56,555 bases of DNA from Candidatus Woesearchaeota archaeon (GCA_018302705.1 JAGVZI010000011.1:1-56555), one strand, 5' to 3'. Shown: positions 47,920 through 56,555, counted from the stretch's first letter. Program-made: numbers and translations. Notes: generated from the letters alone by a model not told the origin.

Positions 47920-50241
47920 TCAAAAAATTCCGTTTTTTTTAAATCTTAATTTCCTTGAAAATATCTGGAATGCCAATCCAACAATTGCCAATCCGACGAC
48001 AACGCTTGTTAATATTATTGAAGACTTACTAGTTGTGCCTGTAACAGCGCCAGTAACGTCTCCAATCCCTTCTCCTTCTTCTGCTCCAGTTTCTGCCTGA
48101 TTAGATTCAGTTTCAGCTCGAACTGCTGCTCCAGTCCTAGCTCCTCCTCCACCTCCACTCCCTCTCGCTCCAACCAATCCAGTTCCTGTAATCGGACTTG
48201 GAGCCCCTCCTCCAGTATTATCATCGCTCACAGTTCCACTGCTGCCTCCAGAAGAAGTTGGAGTATAAGAAACAAATTCTGTGAAATGCTTTGTCCATAT
48301 GATCATATCGCTTCCTGAAGATGTAAGGCAATCTCCTTCAGCAGGCATAGTATTAGGATCTGCAATTTCAGAATCAATGCACGCATTAATTGCTGTAAAC
48401 ACACCATTCAAAACATATCCTGCATTCTTCCCGGCTTGTCCCGGTAGAGTAAGCTTTGTAGCTTTATCAAATGTTAATTTCACAGTTGATGATCCTACTT
48501 CTATAACTACTGTCGGTGTTCCAGATACAGTTGCTGATGGCTCTGCCTTTATTGTAGGCAAGGTGATTAGGCCATTCCAATCTGGTTCTCCCTTTATTTT
48601 AGTTCCAGTTGGAATCTCCACTGTATAAGATAGCGATGACGTTTCTCTGCTTAGAGTTAAAGTATTCTGCGTTGTTAACTCTTTTGTAGACTGGTCAACT
48701 AATGAATTTAGATTTAATGTAACAGGCTGATCCTCGCTGACAGAAGCTGGAACTGAAACTTCTTGAAGATCAGCTGCATTGCTATTATCAATCAAAACTT
48801 CATCTACATCGGGATTTACCTCGACAGTGCCTGCAACTATTGTAGCAGGAGCAACCTGTTTCTTAACTGTCAGCTCAAATGATTTTGTCGCGGATGCAGA
48901 ATTTCTTGTCAAGGTTGCTGTCAAGCTGACTTGTTTATCCTCGTTAATGTCTCTTGCAACACTTCCATTTAAAGCAATTACACTTGTGTTTGAAGAACTC
49001 CATGAAATGCTAGTTCCTGGATGATTTTCCAAGCTAGTTGGCAGTTTAACGTCGCTGATTATTTTTTCTCTTTCAACGTTGCCATTCAATATTTTTGTTT
49101 CTGTCAAATCTAGTTTTGCCTGAGATACAGCAAGCTCATCTAGATCAGTTGTTCCTAAAACTATTAATGTAAATGATTTTGATGCGCTGGCTGCTCCTTT
49201 CGATACCGTTGCTGTTAATGTAACTGGAGAATCAAATGTTGGCCTTGAAACGCTTCCAGAGTTTTCAATTATGTTTTTGTTTGAAGAACTCCAAGATATT
49301 TTTGTATTATCATTTCCTGATTTTATCAAATTTAAATTACTTGTTACTGAATTTTCATTCTGACCATTAAGTATCGACGACAAAATCAATAAATTCAATG
49401 CATCCTGTACAGCCCGCTGATCTGATTTTGTCTCCTCTAAGACAATTAATGTGAATGTCTTTGTATCAGAAACAGCTCCTTTTGAGAGCGTTGCTGTTAA
49501 AGTTACTTCTTTATTTCCTTCTCCATTCTTTGGTCTTGTTATTTTTCCAGTATATTTATTCAAAACATTATTGTCCGAGCTCTGCCATGAGATCATCACA
49601 TTTCCAGAAGTGAAATATATTAGATTGAGATTGCTCATTATCTGATTTTCTAGTAGATTTTCTCCTTTTATCTTTCCAATGTCATGGAATAAAGCAGCTA
49701 TTCCACCTTGTTTTGTTTCTTGTCTTTTAAAATCATTTTTTAAATAACACCCCAAAGTTAAGATACAAGTATTAACACCATGAATAGTTGTATCATATCT
49801 ATCAGCTGAAGCCATATTCACTAAATTCATCATAACATTAGGATCTCTTAAAAACCCGTCAATCATATAATCTATAGTTCTAGACAAGACTTCATAAGAG
49901 CTTCCTCTTGGCTCTGCTAAAGTTTCTCTAACTATAGTTGTAAAAGTTGCTTTTACCCTCTCCGGGTCTCCTGAAATTAAATCTTCTTTTAGCTGGGCAT
50001 TAAATCTTTCCTGAGTTTCCCCTAAAATAGCTACAGTATCTCTTTTCCTTATGTAAAGATGAGCAGGCAACGTACCCCTATCTATCCTGCTATCGATTCT
50101 AATGCCTGCTTTTTTGTAAGGTATAAAAGTACCATCTTTTGATTCTTGATAGAGAACATAATCCTTACAAAAGGGTATTTGCGCTCTTCTCACTTCCTGC
50201 ACATCCCCCATCCACAGCACTTCTTGTATTTTTTCCGGCAT
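47920..50241 (-). CDS. Chimeric protein: truncated HD-GYP-like N-terminus fused to Ig-like surface repeats with C-terminal TM
   Basis: DTTIHGVNTCILTLGCYL...GGIAALFHDIGKI followed directly by SNLNLIYFTSGNVMISWQSSDNNVLN...KTFTLIVL repeats; C-terminal IILTSVVVGLAIVGLAFQIFSRKLRFKK. Confidence 0.82.
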   Translation of the reverse strand: MPEKIQEVLWMGDVQEVRRAQIPFCKDYVLYQESKDGTFIPYKKAGIRIDSRIDRGTLPAHLYIRKRDTVAILGETQERFNAQLKEDLISGDPERVKATFTTIVRETLAEPRGSSYEVLSRTIDYMIDGFLRDPNVMMNLVNMASADRYDTTIHGVNTCILTLGCYLKNDFKRQETKQGGIAALFHDIGKIKGENLLENQIMSNLNLIYFTSGNVMISWQSSDNNVLNKYTGKITRPKNGEGNKEVTLTATLSKGAVSDTKTFTLIVLEETKSDQRAVQDALNLLILSSILNGQNENSVTSNLNLIKSGNDNTKISWSSSNKNIIENSGSVSRPTFDSPVTLTATVSKGAASASKSFTLIVLGTTDLDELAVSQAKLDLTETKILNGNVEREKIISDVKLPTSLENHPGTSISWSSSNTSVIALNGSVARDINEDKQVSLTATLTRNSASATKSFELTVKKQVAPATIVAGTVEVNPDVDEVLIDNSNAADLQEVSVPASVSEDQPVTLNLNSLVDQSTKELTTQNTLTLSRETSSLSYTVEIPTGTKIKGEPDWNGLITLPTIKAEPSATVSGTPTVVIEVGSSTVKLTFDKATKLTLPGQAGKNAGYVLNGVFTAINACIDSEIADPNTMPAEGDCLTSSGSDMIIWTKHFTEFVSYTPTSSGGSSGTVSDDNTGGGAPSPITGTGLVGARGSGGGGGARTGAAVRAETESNQAETGAEEGEGIGDVTGAVTGTTSKSSIILTSVVVGLAIVGLAFQIFSRKLRFKKNGIF

Positions 50242-50317
50242 TTATTTTAAATTAAATAAAAAAGTATTTAAAAATATATCCTTAATAAATAAAAAAAAGA
50301 AAAAAAGTTTTTTATTT

Positions 50318-51196
50318 TCAGTTGTACAAGCCTTTAACCCCTGTAATGTCTCCGGCTTCTAAAGTTCTCTTCTTGGTTTCTCCAAAGTCTGCATAAGCAT
50401 ACATTGTCTCTTCTGTGCATTCACTACTTGGATGCCCCATACCAACACTATGTCCTATCTCATGGGTGGCTATGTTCTCAAAATCCATCTTTCCTACTTC
50501 TCCTGCTGTACTCCAGCTAAAGTCTACTTGGTCATAAACCTGGTCCCATTCAACTAGCTCTCTCTGACTTGGAGGTCCTCTGAAAATACCCCAAACAATA
50601 GTTACTGCAATAGCTCCAGAATTACTTACATCACCGAAGTAAACCTCATTTAGTCCATCAGGACTTGAAGTGTCAGCAACTAAACTTTCTGCTGTTGAAC
50701 TTCCTCCTCCTAAAATATTTACAGACACATCTTCCCATTTTTGTATGTCATCTACGACATTACTCAAAACATAGTCGGCATTAATCCCCTGTGTGTTGCT
50801 AGGATTTACAAACCACGACTCTAATGTTTTCCACTTAGCTCCATTTGCTAAATAAGAAAAGCAAGAGCTTGTTGTACTCCCTCCACTACAATCTGCAGCG
50901 CATTTATTTGCATTCTCTCCAGGCTCGCAAATGCCATTTCCGCATACTGCTCCTGGTTTTGCAAATTCTCTTTTTTCAAAAATAGCAAATCCCTCTACTT
51001 CTCTTCCATCAACGTCAGCTGCTGTTCCTAAACTAAAAACTCCGGGCGCTACTTCTACTGCATGCTTTGGTATTGTCAAAGAAATATCTGCTTTTGTATT
51101 CGTTGCCGGTACTAAATTAGTGTCTGGCTTTCCTGCTACTACTAACCCAACTGAAAATACCAATGCTATTATCCATAATATTAGGTATTTTTTCAT
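50318..51196 (-). CDS. Secreted matrixin/M10-like zinc metalloprotease
   Basis: Signal peptide MKKYLILWIIALVFSVGLVVAG; IATHEIGHSVGMGHPSSE (HExxHxxGxxH). Confidence 0.9.
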   Translation of the reverse strand: MKKYLILWIIALVFSVGLVVAGKPDTNLVPATNTKADISLTIPKHAVEVAPGVFSLGTAADVDGREVEGFAIFEKREFAKPGAVCGNGICEPGENANKCAADCSGGSTTSSCFSYLANGAKWKTLESWFVNPSNTQGINADYVLSNVVDDIQKWEDVSVNILGGGSSTAESLVADTSSPDGLNEVYFGDVSNSGAIAVTIVWGIFRGPPSQRELVEWDQVYDQVDFSWSTAGEVGKMDFENIATHEIGHSVGMGHPSSECTEETMYAYADFGETKKRTLEAGDITGVKGLYN

Positions 51197-51298
51197 CTTG
51201 TTTTTAAGGTCTTTATTTTTTATATATCTTTCTGTTTTAGACAATCTTTTAGCAGACTGCTTTCCAGATCTTTTCTTTAATATAAGGTTGAAAACAAG

Positions 51299-51395
51299 AA
51301 TCTTCAAACTTAGTCATATTCATCCCAGTTCTTATAGTTCTTATATTTCCAACATGGATATACAAAGGTCTTTCATAGTCTTTCAGCTTTTACTC
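51299..51395 (-). pseudogene. Remnant of the 3' end of a paralogue of the 52190-53668 gene
   Basis: Minus strand translates LKDYERPLYIHVGNIRTIRTGMNMTKFEDSCF versus LKDYERPLYIHAGNIRTGINITKFEDKCF in the intact gene. Confidence 0.85.
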
Positions 51396-51432
51396 ACAAG
51401 GTTTATATATAAAAATGTGGGAAGAAAAGGAT

Positions 51433-51876
51433 ATGATACCATCGCATTATGCTGACAGCTGTATTTTTCTAGAACTTTTCTCAGAAAAAAGAGGTAACAA
51501 AGCAAGATTATGCAGAGCATATATTTATGATATAGACAAAAAATATAAAGTAATTATTTCAAGTCTTACGCTCGGAGAAATTCTTAAATTTCTTTCAGGA
51601 CTAGAAGGCGATATGGAAAGGGTTATGGCATTTCATAAGATAAATGATATAATTAAGAATGCAGAAGTTACTTCCCCCCAATTCGAGGATTATAAAATTG
51701 CTCAGGAGCTACACAATATTGATTATAAAATTGAACCTTCAGACGCTCTGCATGTAGCAATAGCAATAAATAAAAAAGCAAAAGTCTTTGCTACTTTAGG
51801 AGAAAGAGAACTTGCAGAAAATGGAAGAATAGTGGATTATTGCAAAAAAAGAGATCTGACTATCGAGAGCTTATAG
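51433..51876 (+). CDS. PIN-domain protein (candidate VapC-like ribonuclease)
   Basis: YADSCIFLELFSEKRG, ISSLTLGEILKFL, IEPSDALHVAIAINKKAKVFATLGERELAE. Start MIPSHYAD favoured by TTTATATATAA at ~51402. Confidence 0.82.
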   Translation: MIPSHYADSCIFLELFSEKRGNKARLCRAYIYDIDKKYKVIISSLTLGEILKFLSGLEGDMERVMAFHKINDIIKNAEVTSPQFEDYKIAQELHNIDYKIEPSDALHVAIAINKKAKVFATLGERELAENGRIVDYCKKRDLTIESL

Positions 51877-52027
51877 TGGGCATTTTCCCTTTTTCCCTGA
51901 CCATCTTCAATAGCTCAACACCGCTATATGGGACTTTAATATGCTCTATGTCCTTAAAGAATTCCCTGACTTTCTTCATATGCTCTGGGGAAGTATTTAC
52001 CTTTAATTTAACTCCATTATTTTTCAT
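51860..52027 (-). CDS. 55-aa small protein overlapping the PIN gene tail-to-tail
   Basis: MKNNGVKLKVNTSPEHMKKVREFFKDIEHIKVPYSGVELLKMVREKGKMPTISSR; below the ORF-track cutoff; 17-bp convergent overlap. Confidence 0.6.
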   Translation of the reverse strand: MKNNGVKLKVNTSPEHMKKVREFFKDIEHIKVPYSGVELLKMVREKGKMPTISSR

Positions 52028-52189
52028 CTTACAAAATTTAATGGTTTATTCCTATTTAAACCTTTCTTTTCAAATTTGAAATTTAGGGAACATTGCCAGT
52101 AATATTCATCTCTTCTAATGAAAAATTTATTGCTTTCTTCTCTTTTCTTAAAATTCGACTGCTTTAAGTAGGCTTTAATTTGGTGATAA

Positions 52190-53668
52190 TCAGCATATAA
52201 CTTTCCAAATCTTCCCTTCCACATAATCTTCAAAGCATTTATCTTCAAACTTGGTTATATTAATTCCAGTTCTTATATTTCCAGCATGAATATACAAAGG
52301 CCTTTCATAATCTTTCAGCATTTCTATGGCTTTTTCTGAATCGCTTTGCCAAAAATCTTGCCACTGCTGCAAGTTCCATTTATTATATTCAAATAATCCA
52401 GGAGCTATTGTTTTTCTTTCTGAATAACCTAGAATCCAAGGAGAATAATTCTTATGGGTTGCCATTGCAAACGCATTTTCTTCTGTTGTTTGTAAAGTCT
52501 TTATCTCATTTAATTCTTCTTCAGAAATCAAAGGCTTAGCTGTCAAAGCTTCTCCAAATACATTATAACTCAAAAATAAAAATATGATTAAAATGCTTAA
52601 AACCCCGATTTTCCTATCATCCTTAACAATCTCTAACAGGCCAATAGCAATTATAATTACAGCTATCAAGTCAAGCATGATAATGTATCTGTTAAAGAAA
52701 AACAGCCTGAAAACTACAATCAAGAAATTAATTATGAACCAGATGAACAAAATATTGTATTTCTTGTTTTGAAAAATATAATACAAGCCTAGAGCTAAGA
52801 AAGGGATGTAGATTAAGATTAAGGCTTTGTAGGTTAGCAAGTTAATGAAAGTCCCAGCCCCAATATCAAAAGTTTCTGTCAATCCTGGAACTATAGTTGT
52901 TTTTAATTTGTCTATATATAATAATAAAGACCCAATTATGATTATTATTCCAGAGATAAAATTTTTCTTGAAATTTTTTTTTATGTTAAAGAAAGTATGG
53001 AAAAGGAAGGAAAAAGCAAAAATCAGGAAAGTCGGCCTATGCATTCCTGCTAAGATAATTGCAGTTATTGTAAAAGCCTTGTAATTCGCTTTTTTTAAAA
53101 AATAAAAAGCCAGCAGCAGTAAAGATAATGCTATGATATTTTTATAGTATAAGAAAGTAAAGGCCTTGAACTGGACAATAGACAAAGAATATAATAAAGT
53201 AGATAATATTGCTGTGTTCTTGTCAAAATATTCTTTTACAGTTATATAAATTGAAAATCCTATTAACAGCTCAAATAAAATCAGGAAAAAAATCAGGATG
53301 AAAGTGCTTGGAAAGATTAAATTTAGGGTTTTCATTAAAAGATTGAAGACAGGCTCGAAAGTTGACTTTTCCCAGTCTGCATCTATCTTATTTTCTATTG
53401 AATACTTGTAGATTCCAGCATCATATCCAATTGGAATATCATTGCTTATGTATGGAACTGCCCTTGTAAGGAAAATTAACAAAAAAGCCAAAACCAGAAA
53501 AGAATTGCTTAGTTTTATCTCCTTGCCTTCTCTTCTAGATAAGATCAACAGGAAACTTACAATTAATGCTGCTATCCCAAAAACTAGGATATTTTGAGGG
53601 AGTATTTTAAAAGAAGATAGAACTACTAGAATTAAATAGATTAGCATTAATGGCTTGATGTTGTACAT
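52190..53668 (-). CDS. Polytopic membrane glycosyltransferase-like (GT-C/PMT-like) protein
   Basis: ~12 hydrophobic segments; early lumenal VPYISNDIPIGYDAGIYKYSIENK loop; C-terminal soluble domain. Confidence 0.7.
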   Translation of the reverse strand: MYNIKPLMLIYLILVVLSSFKILPQNILVFGIAALIVSFLLILSRREGKEIKLSNSFLVLAFLLIFLTRAVPYISNDIPIGYDAGIYKYSIENKIDADWEKSTFEPVFNLLMKTLNLIFPSTFILIFFLILFELLIGFSIYITVKEYFDKNTAILSTLLYSLSIVQFKAFTFLYYKNIIALSLLLLAFYFLKKANYKAFTITAIILAGMHRPTFLIFAFSFLFHTFFNIKKNFKKNFISGIIIIIGSLLLYIDKLKTTIVPGLTETFDIGAGTFINLLTYKALILIYIPFLALGLYYIFQNKKYNILFIWFIINFLIVVFRLFFFNRYIIMLDLIAVIIIAIGLLEIVKDDRKIGVLSILIIFLFLSYNVFGEALTAKPLISEEELNEIKTLQTTEENAFAMATHKNYSPWILGYSERKTIAPGLFEYNKWNLQQWQDFWQSDSEKAIEMLKDYERPLYIHAGNIRTGINITKFEDKCFEDYVEGKIWKVIC

Positions 53669-53828
53669 TATTTCTTTTTAATGAATCGAAAAGTATATAA
53701 AGATTTGAATTAAAGAGATTCATGTTATAATAATAGCATATTTCAAAAAAGGGGTGATATTGACGTGATCCTACTTTTTGGGGTATGTCAATATTACTTC
53801 TAACTTTGTCGTTATTAAGGACAGTATA

Positions 53829-54353
53829 ATGAAGACATTTAGAGTTTTTAAGAGGAAGCGGAAAAAGAGAAAAGTGAATCCTGTAGATATGATTGATAGT
53901 TCAATCTTTCTAGGTTTTATTTTTGATGAAGACAATAAATTTAAAGAATACTTGAATGTTGTTGGATATAAAAATCAAAATAAGGGGTCAATAACTAATT
54001 CTTTGATGGGAGAGATTCTAACTAATATTTTTGTTAAGGTAAAAGATGAAAATAAGATTGAACAATCTCTTTTAAGAACGAAGGTTTTTGGATTATTAGA
54101 CCAAATTATGACCAAATTGATTGAGGAGGGAAAGTTGGAAATTATTAAATTAAATAAAAGCAATTTTGATTTTGATATTTTTAATAATATTAAAGGGATA
54201 GATTATGCAATAAGCGATGATGATGCTATTCATTTAACTAGCGCTATAATAATGAATTGTCAGAATTTCGTGACTTCAGACAAATTGGCTGAAAATAAGA
54301 TATTATGTGAAAAAATTAAGAGTGAATACAATCTTAACATTAAGAAAATCTAA
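53829..54353 (+). CDS. PIN-like domain protein (basic N-terminus)
   Basis: MIDSSIFLGFIF, DYAISDDDAIHLTSAIIMNCQNFVTSDKL acidic-residue pattern. Confidence 0.7.
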   Translation: MKTFRVFKRKRKKRKVNPVDMIDSSIFLGFIFDEDNKFKEYLNVVGYKNQNKGSITNSLMGEILTNIFVKVKDENKIEQSLLRTKVFGLLDQIMTKLIEEGKLEIIKLNKSNFDFDIFNNIKGIDYAISDDDAIHLTSAIIMNCQNFVTSDKLAENKILCEKIKSEYNLNIKKI

Positions 54354-54549
54354 ATTTGCCTATCCAACCGTGTTTCCTCAGAATCGATCTTGTCTCTATA
54401 TAATATTTTTTAAACTCTGCATCATCAAATAACTTTTTATTAGAATACTTTGCTCTAATACTATTTTTGCCGTTCATTAAATCAACCTCTTTATGACTAT
54501 GCAAATCTCTATTCCTTTTTATAGCTTTTGCTTGGTTTTTAATTTTCAT
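54340..54549 (-). CDS. 69-aa small basic protein overlapping the PIN-like gene tail-to-tail
   Basis: MKIKNQAKAIKRNRDLHSHKEVDLMNGKNSIRAKYSNKKLFDDAEFKKYYIETRSILRKHGWIGKFRFS; 14-bp convergent overlap. Confidence 0.55.
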   Translation of the reverse strand: MKIKNQAKAIKRNRDLHSHKEVDLMNGKNSIRAKYSNKKLFDDAEFKKYYIETRSILRKHGWIGKFRFS

Positions 54550-54653
54550 CTTAGTAATTGTAATAATTTTAAAGTGGTTATATAAAGTTATCTATACTTG
54601 AAAAAATTGTTTTGTATAAAAGCACTATTGTTGTGTAATTGTTAAATTGGATT

Positions 54654-54884
54654 TTAAAAGCTTAAAGTTTCTATCCGGTTAGAATCATGAAAAAATCTTT
54701 TTATCCTGTCTAAAATACCCGGGTTTAATTGTCTCCTTATCCTCTCAGATTCTTCCAATGTTGAGAAAGAATGACTGCATTTGATGCATTGCTCTACATT
54801 TATTGTAAATGTCTTTCCATCTTTTATAATTAATTCCTTTGAATCTTCCAATTTCCCGTTACAAAGACTGCATTTATTTGGCAT
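54654..54884 (-). CDS. YgiT/MqsA-type zinc-finger protein
   Basis: CSLCNGKLEDSKELIIKDGKTFTINVEQCIKCSHSFSTLEESERIRR. Confidence 0.72.
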   Translation of the reverse strand: MPNKCSLCNGKLEDSKELIIKDGKTFTINVEQCIKCSHSFSTLEESERIRRQLNPGILDRIKRFFHDSNRIETLSF

Positions 54885-55145
54885 TTTAGTATAGACTATA
54901 GAATATGCTGTATAATATCTTATATAAAATTATCGAAACTTATTTTTTATGTGTTATCCCGAAATTATTTTAGCAGTATACCTGCTTAATAGATTCATCC
55001 TATAAGCATCGTTTTTATCCATTCTAAACTATATATTATAGGTTACAACAACATTTTTAAGCTTTGTTTTCAATTTTTAGATAGGTTCGTACTTCACAGA
55101 ACTCAGCAAGTAACTTTATATATCTTATTTTTAATTATAGGTTCA

Positions 55146-55240
55146 AAACAACTATACTTAAACTTAGTTATATTCATCGAGTTCTTATAGTTCCAATATG
55201 AATATATAAATGGTCTTTCATAATTTTTTAGCATTATTTT
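55146..55240 (-). pseudogene. Second degraded remnant of the 52190-53668 gene 3' end
   Basis: Minus strand LKNYERPF...MNITKFKYSCF; nucleotide similarity to 52244-52330 and 51299-51395. Confidence 0.75.
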
Positions 55241-55739
55241 TAGACTTTTTAATCTCTTCATTCTCAATAACTTTATTTATATTAGAAACAAATTTCTTTG
55301 CATTTTTCAGAGAGTCTTCAGCAGGATCTTTATTAGCTTGAGGTAAGGTTTTGTAAGTAAAATTACCTCTTTTTCCTTTCTCGCTTTTAAAAATCTCTAG
55401 AAGCTCATCAGCTCTTACAATCATTTTCTTGTAAATGTTTAATAAACTAATATCCAACTCTCCTGTATCCACAAAATTTTTCTTAAATTCATTTAGTGTT
55501 TTCTTATGAACATTAGGACTATCTGTTTTGATATCTTTAGTTAATAACAAAGCCTTGGCAGCATAAAATATAGCATAATAAGAATGGGAGATTACAGAAC
55601 TGTAAAAAGTCATTTTACTCTCAATTTTTAAAAATTCTTTTACCTCATTATCATCGCTTATTAATTTAACTTTTTCAGAAAGAACAAGCTCATTACTAGC
55701 CCTGTCAGTAAAAGTCTTTATTTGTGAATCCATTATCAA
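55218..55739 (-). CDS. HEPN-domain protein (UPF0332-like)
   Basis: SSVISHSYYAIFYAAKALLLTKDIKTDSPNVHKKTLNEFKKNFV. Confidence 0.82.
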   Translation of the reverse strand: MIMDSQIKTFTDRASNELVLSEKVKLISDDNEVKEFLKIESKMTFYSSVISHSYYAIFYAAKALLLTKDIKTDSPNVHKKTLNEFKKNFVDTGELDISLLNIYKKMIVRADELLEIFKSEKGKRGNFTYKTLPQANKDPAEDSLKNAKKFVSNINKVIENEEIKKSKNNAKKL

Positions 55740-56337
55740 TAGCCTCCTTAACTATCTGCATATATATCTCTCCTCCGTATAATAATAAATTCTTATTGGC
55801 TATTTCTTTTCCATAATTATGTTCTTTATTTGTTAGCATCTCTAAGAATTCATTGTTCCTAAAAACATATAAATGTATTTGCGGGATGCTTAATTCACAG
55901 AAGGAATTTAATTCAGCATAAACCTTTCTTAATTCCATAGAGTCATCTATCACTATGACAATATCAAGATCTGAAGTTGGTTTTTGCTTATTCTCAGCAT
56001 AGCTTCCAGCAACAAAAAGAATATAATCTTTAGTGGGTATTTTATTCATTAATTCAATTATCTTCTTATACGGAATATTTTTTTTACTCCATCCTTCATC
56101 TTCAAGAACAAAACTTGCAAACAATCTTGCTTTGGGATTTTGTAAATTAATAAAATAAATCAATGATCTGCCTATCCTTTCTTTTAGTAAAATACCTTGT
56201 TTAACAAAATTATCTAACACTTTTGATAAATAGCTTTTAGATTTTTTATTAGTTAGTGTTTTTATCTCAGTAAAAGTAAATTTTCTCCATGATTCTTTCC
56301 CAAATAACTTTAATATTCCGCTTTCTTTGTTTATCAT
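55705..56337 (-). CDS. Winged-helix/minimal nucleotidyltransferase (MNT) protein, partner of the HEPN gene
   Basis: wHTH at N-terminus; NTase motif FVAGSYAENKQKPTSDLDIVIVID. Overlaps the HEPN gene by 35 bp. Confidence 0.88.
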   Translation of the reverse strand: MINKESGILKLFGKESWRKFTFTEIKTLTNKKSKSYLSKVLDNFVKQGILLKERIGRSLIYFINLQNPKARLFASFVLEDEGWSKKNIPYKKIIELMNKIPTKDYILFVAGSYAENKQKPTSDLDIVIVIDDSMELRKVYAELNSFCELSIPQIHLYVFRNNEFLEMLTNKEHNYGKEIANKNLLLYGGEIYMQIVKEAIDNGFTNKDFY

Positions 56338-56555
56338 TTTATCCCTATTTTTAGGTATATATTCCCCTTTATTTAGGGACTTATAAACTTTCCTGTTATA
56401 GAATATCTACTATTTTAGTAGGAATCCGTAGATGTTTACCCATTCTAAGCTATATATTATAATAACATTTTTAAGCTTTGTTTTATCTAAATTTAGAGGG
56501 GAAAATTATATGAAATCAAAAGCTATAAATAGAAGTAGAAACATAAATGCTAATA

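Larger units (their letters stand above)
55013..56498 (+). repeat. Pair of ~60-bp direct repeats bracketing the HEPN/MNT operon
   Basis: CATTCTAARCTATATATTATA...AACATTTTTAAGCTTTGTTTT at ~55013-55075 and ~56434-56498. Confidence 0.85.

Noticed and set aside
48015-48224. Minus ORF rich in Leu/Gln/Glu in the 47920-50241 gene
   Set aside because: Alternate-frame artefact of a Gly/Ala/Glu-rich linker in the real frame.
52024-52248. 74-aa minus ORF after the glycosyltransferase-like gene
   Set aside because: Starts out of frame within the coding 3' end of 52190-53668; no family signal; not strong enough to call.
1-56555. CRISPR array or Cas genes
   Set aside because: No regularly spaced direct repeats with unique spacers and no Cas motifs seen; the 11-bp, 9-bp and 13-bp repeats are uninterrupted tandem repeats.

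Overview
AT-rich archaeal chromosomal window, most likely from a DPANN (Woesearchaeota/Pacearchaeota-like) genome. This is inferred from the proteins: archaeal L7Ae-S28e-L24e-Ndk cluster, archaeal GluRS, archaeal-type PGK fold, RtcA, XerA-like recombinase, Lrp proteins and many short intergenic regions with BRE/TATA-like promoters. No database search was possible. Most of the window is ordinary housekeeping content. The points most worth a second look are: (1) a 5S rRNA gene at the left edge with a ~60-nt structured insertion in the helix III/loop C position; (2) RNase HII interrupted exactly inside its DEAGRGP motif by a 25-nt hairpin-bearing gap flanked by Gly codons, with stop codons in frame, so translational bypass, unusual splicing or inactivation; (3) tRNA-Trp(CCA) with a 27-nt non-canonical intron at 30/31 that forms a good bulge-helix-bulge core; (4) an SMC gene with a LAGLIDADG intein in its Walker A motif, probably starting with Ser; (5) a winged-helix/PGK fusion that lacks the Arg residues that bind triose phosphate in PGK; (6) a five-gene operon joining a MinD/ParA-like ATPase, a coiled-coil membrane protein, a putative beta-barrel protein and giant Ig/cadherin-like surface proteins; (7) an HD-GYP-to-Ig-repeat chimera; (8) a 51-56.5 kb accessory region with two PIN genes, each overlapped tail-to-tail by a small convergent ORF, a HEPN/MNT pair between direct repeats, and repeated 3'-end fragments of a membrane glycosyltransferase-like gene.
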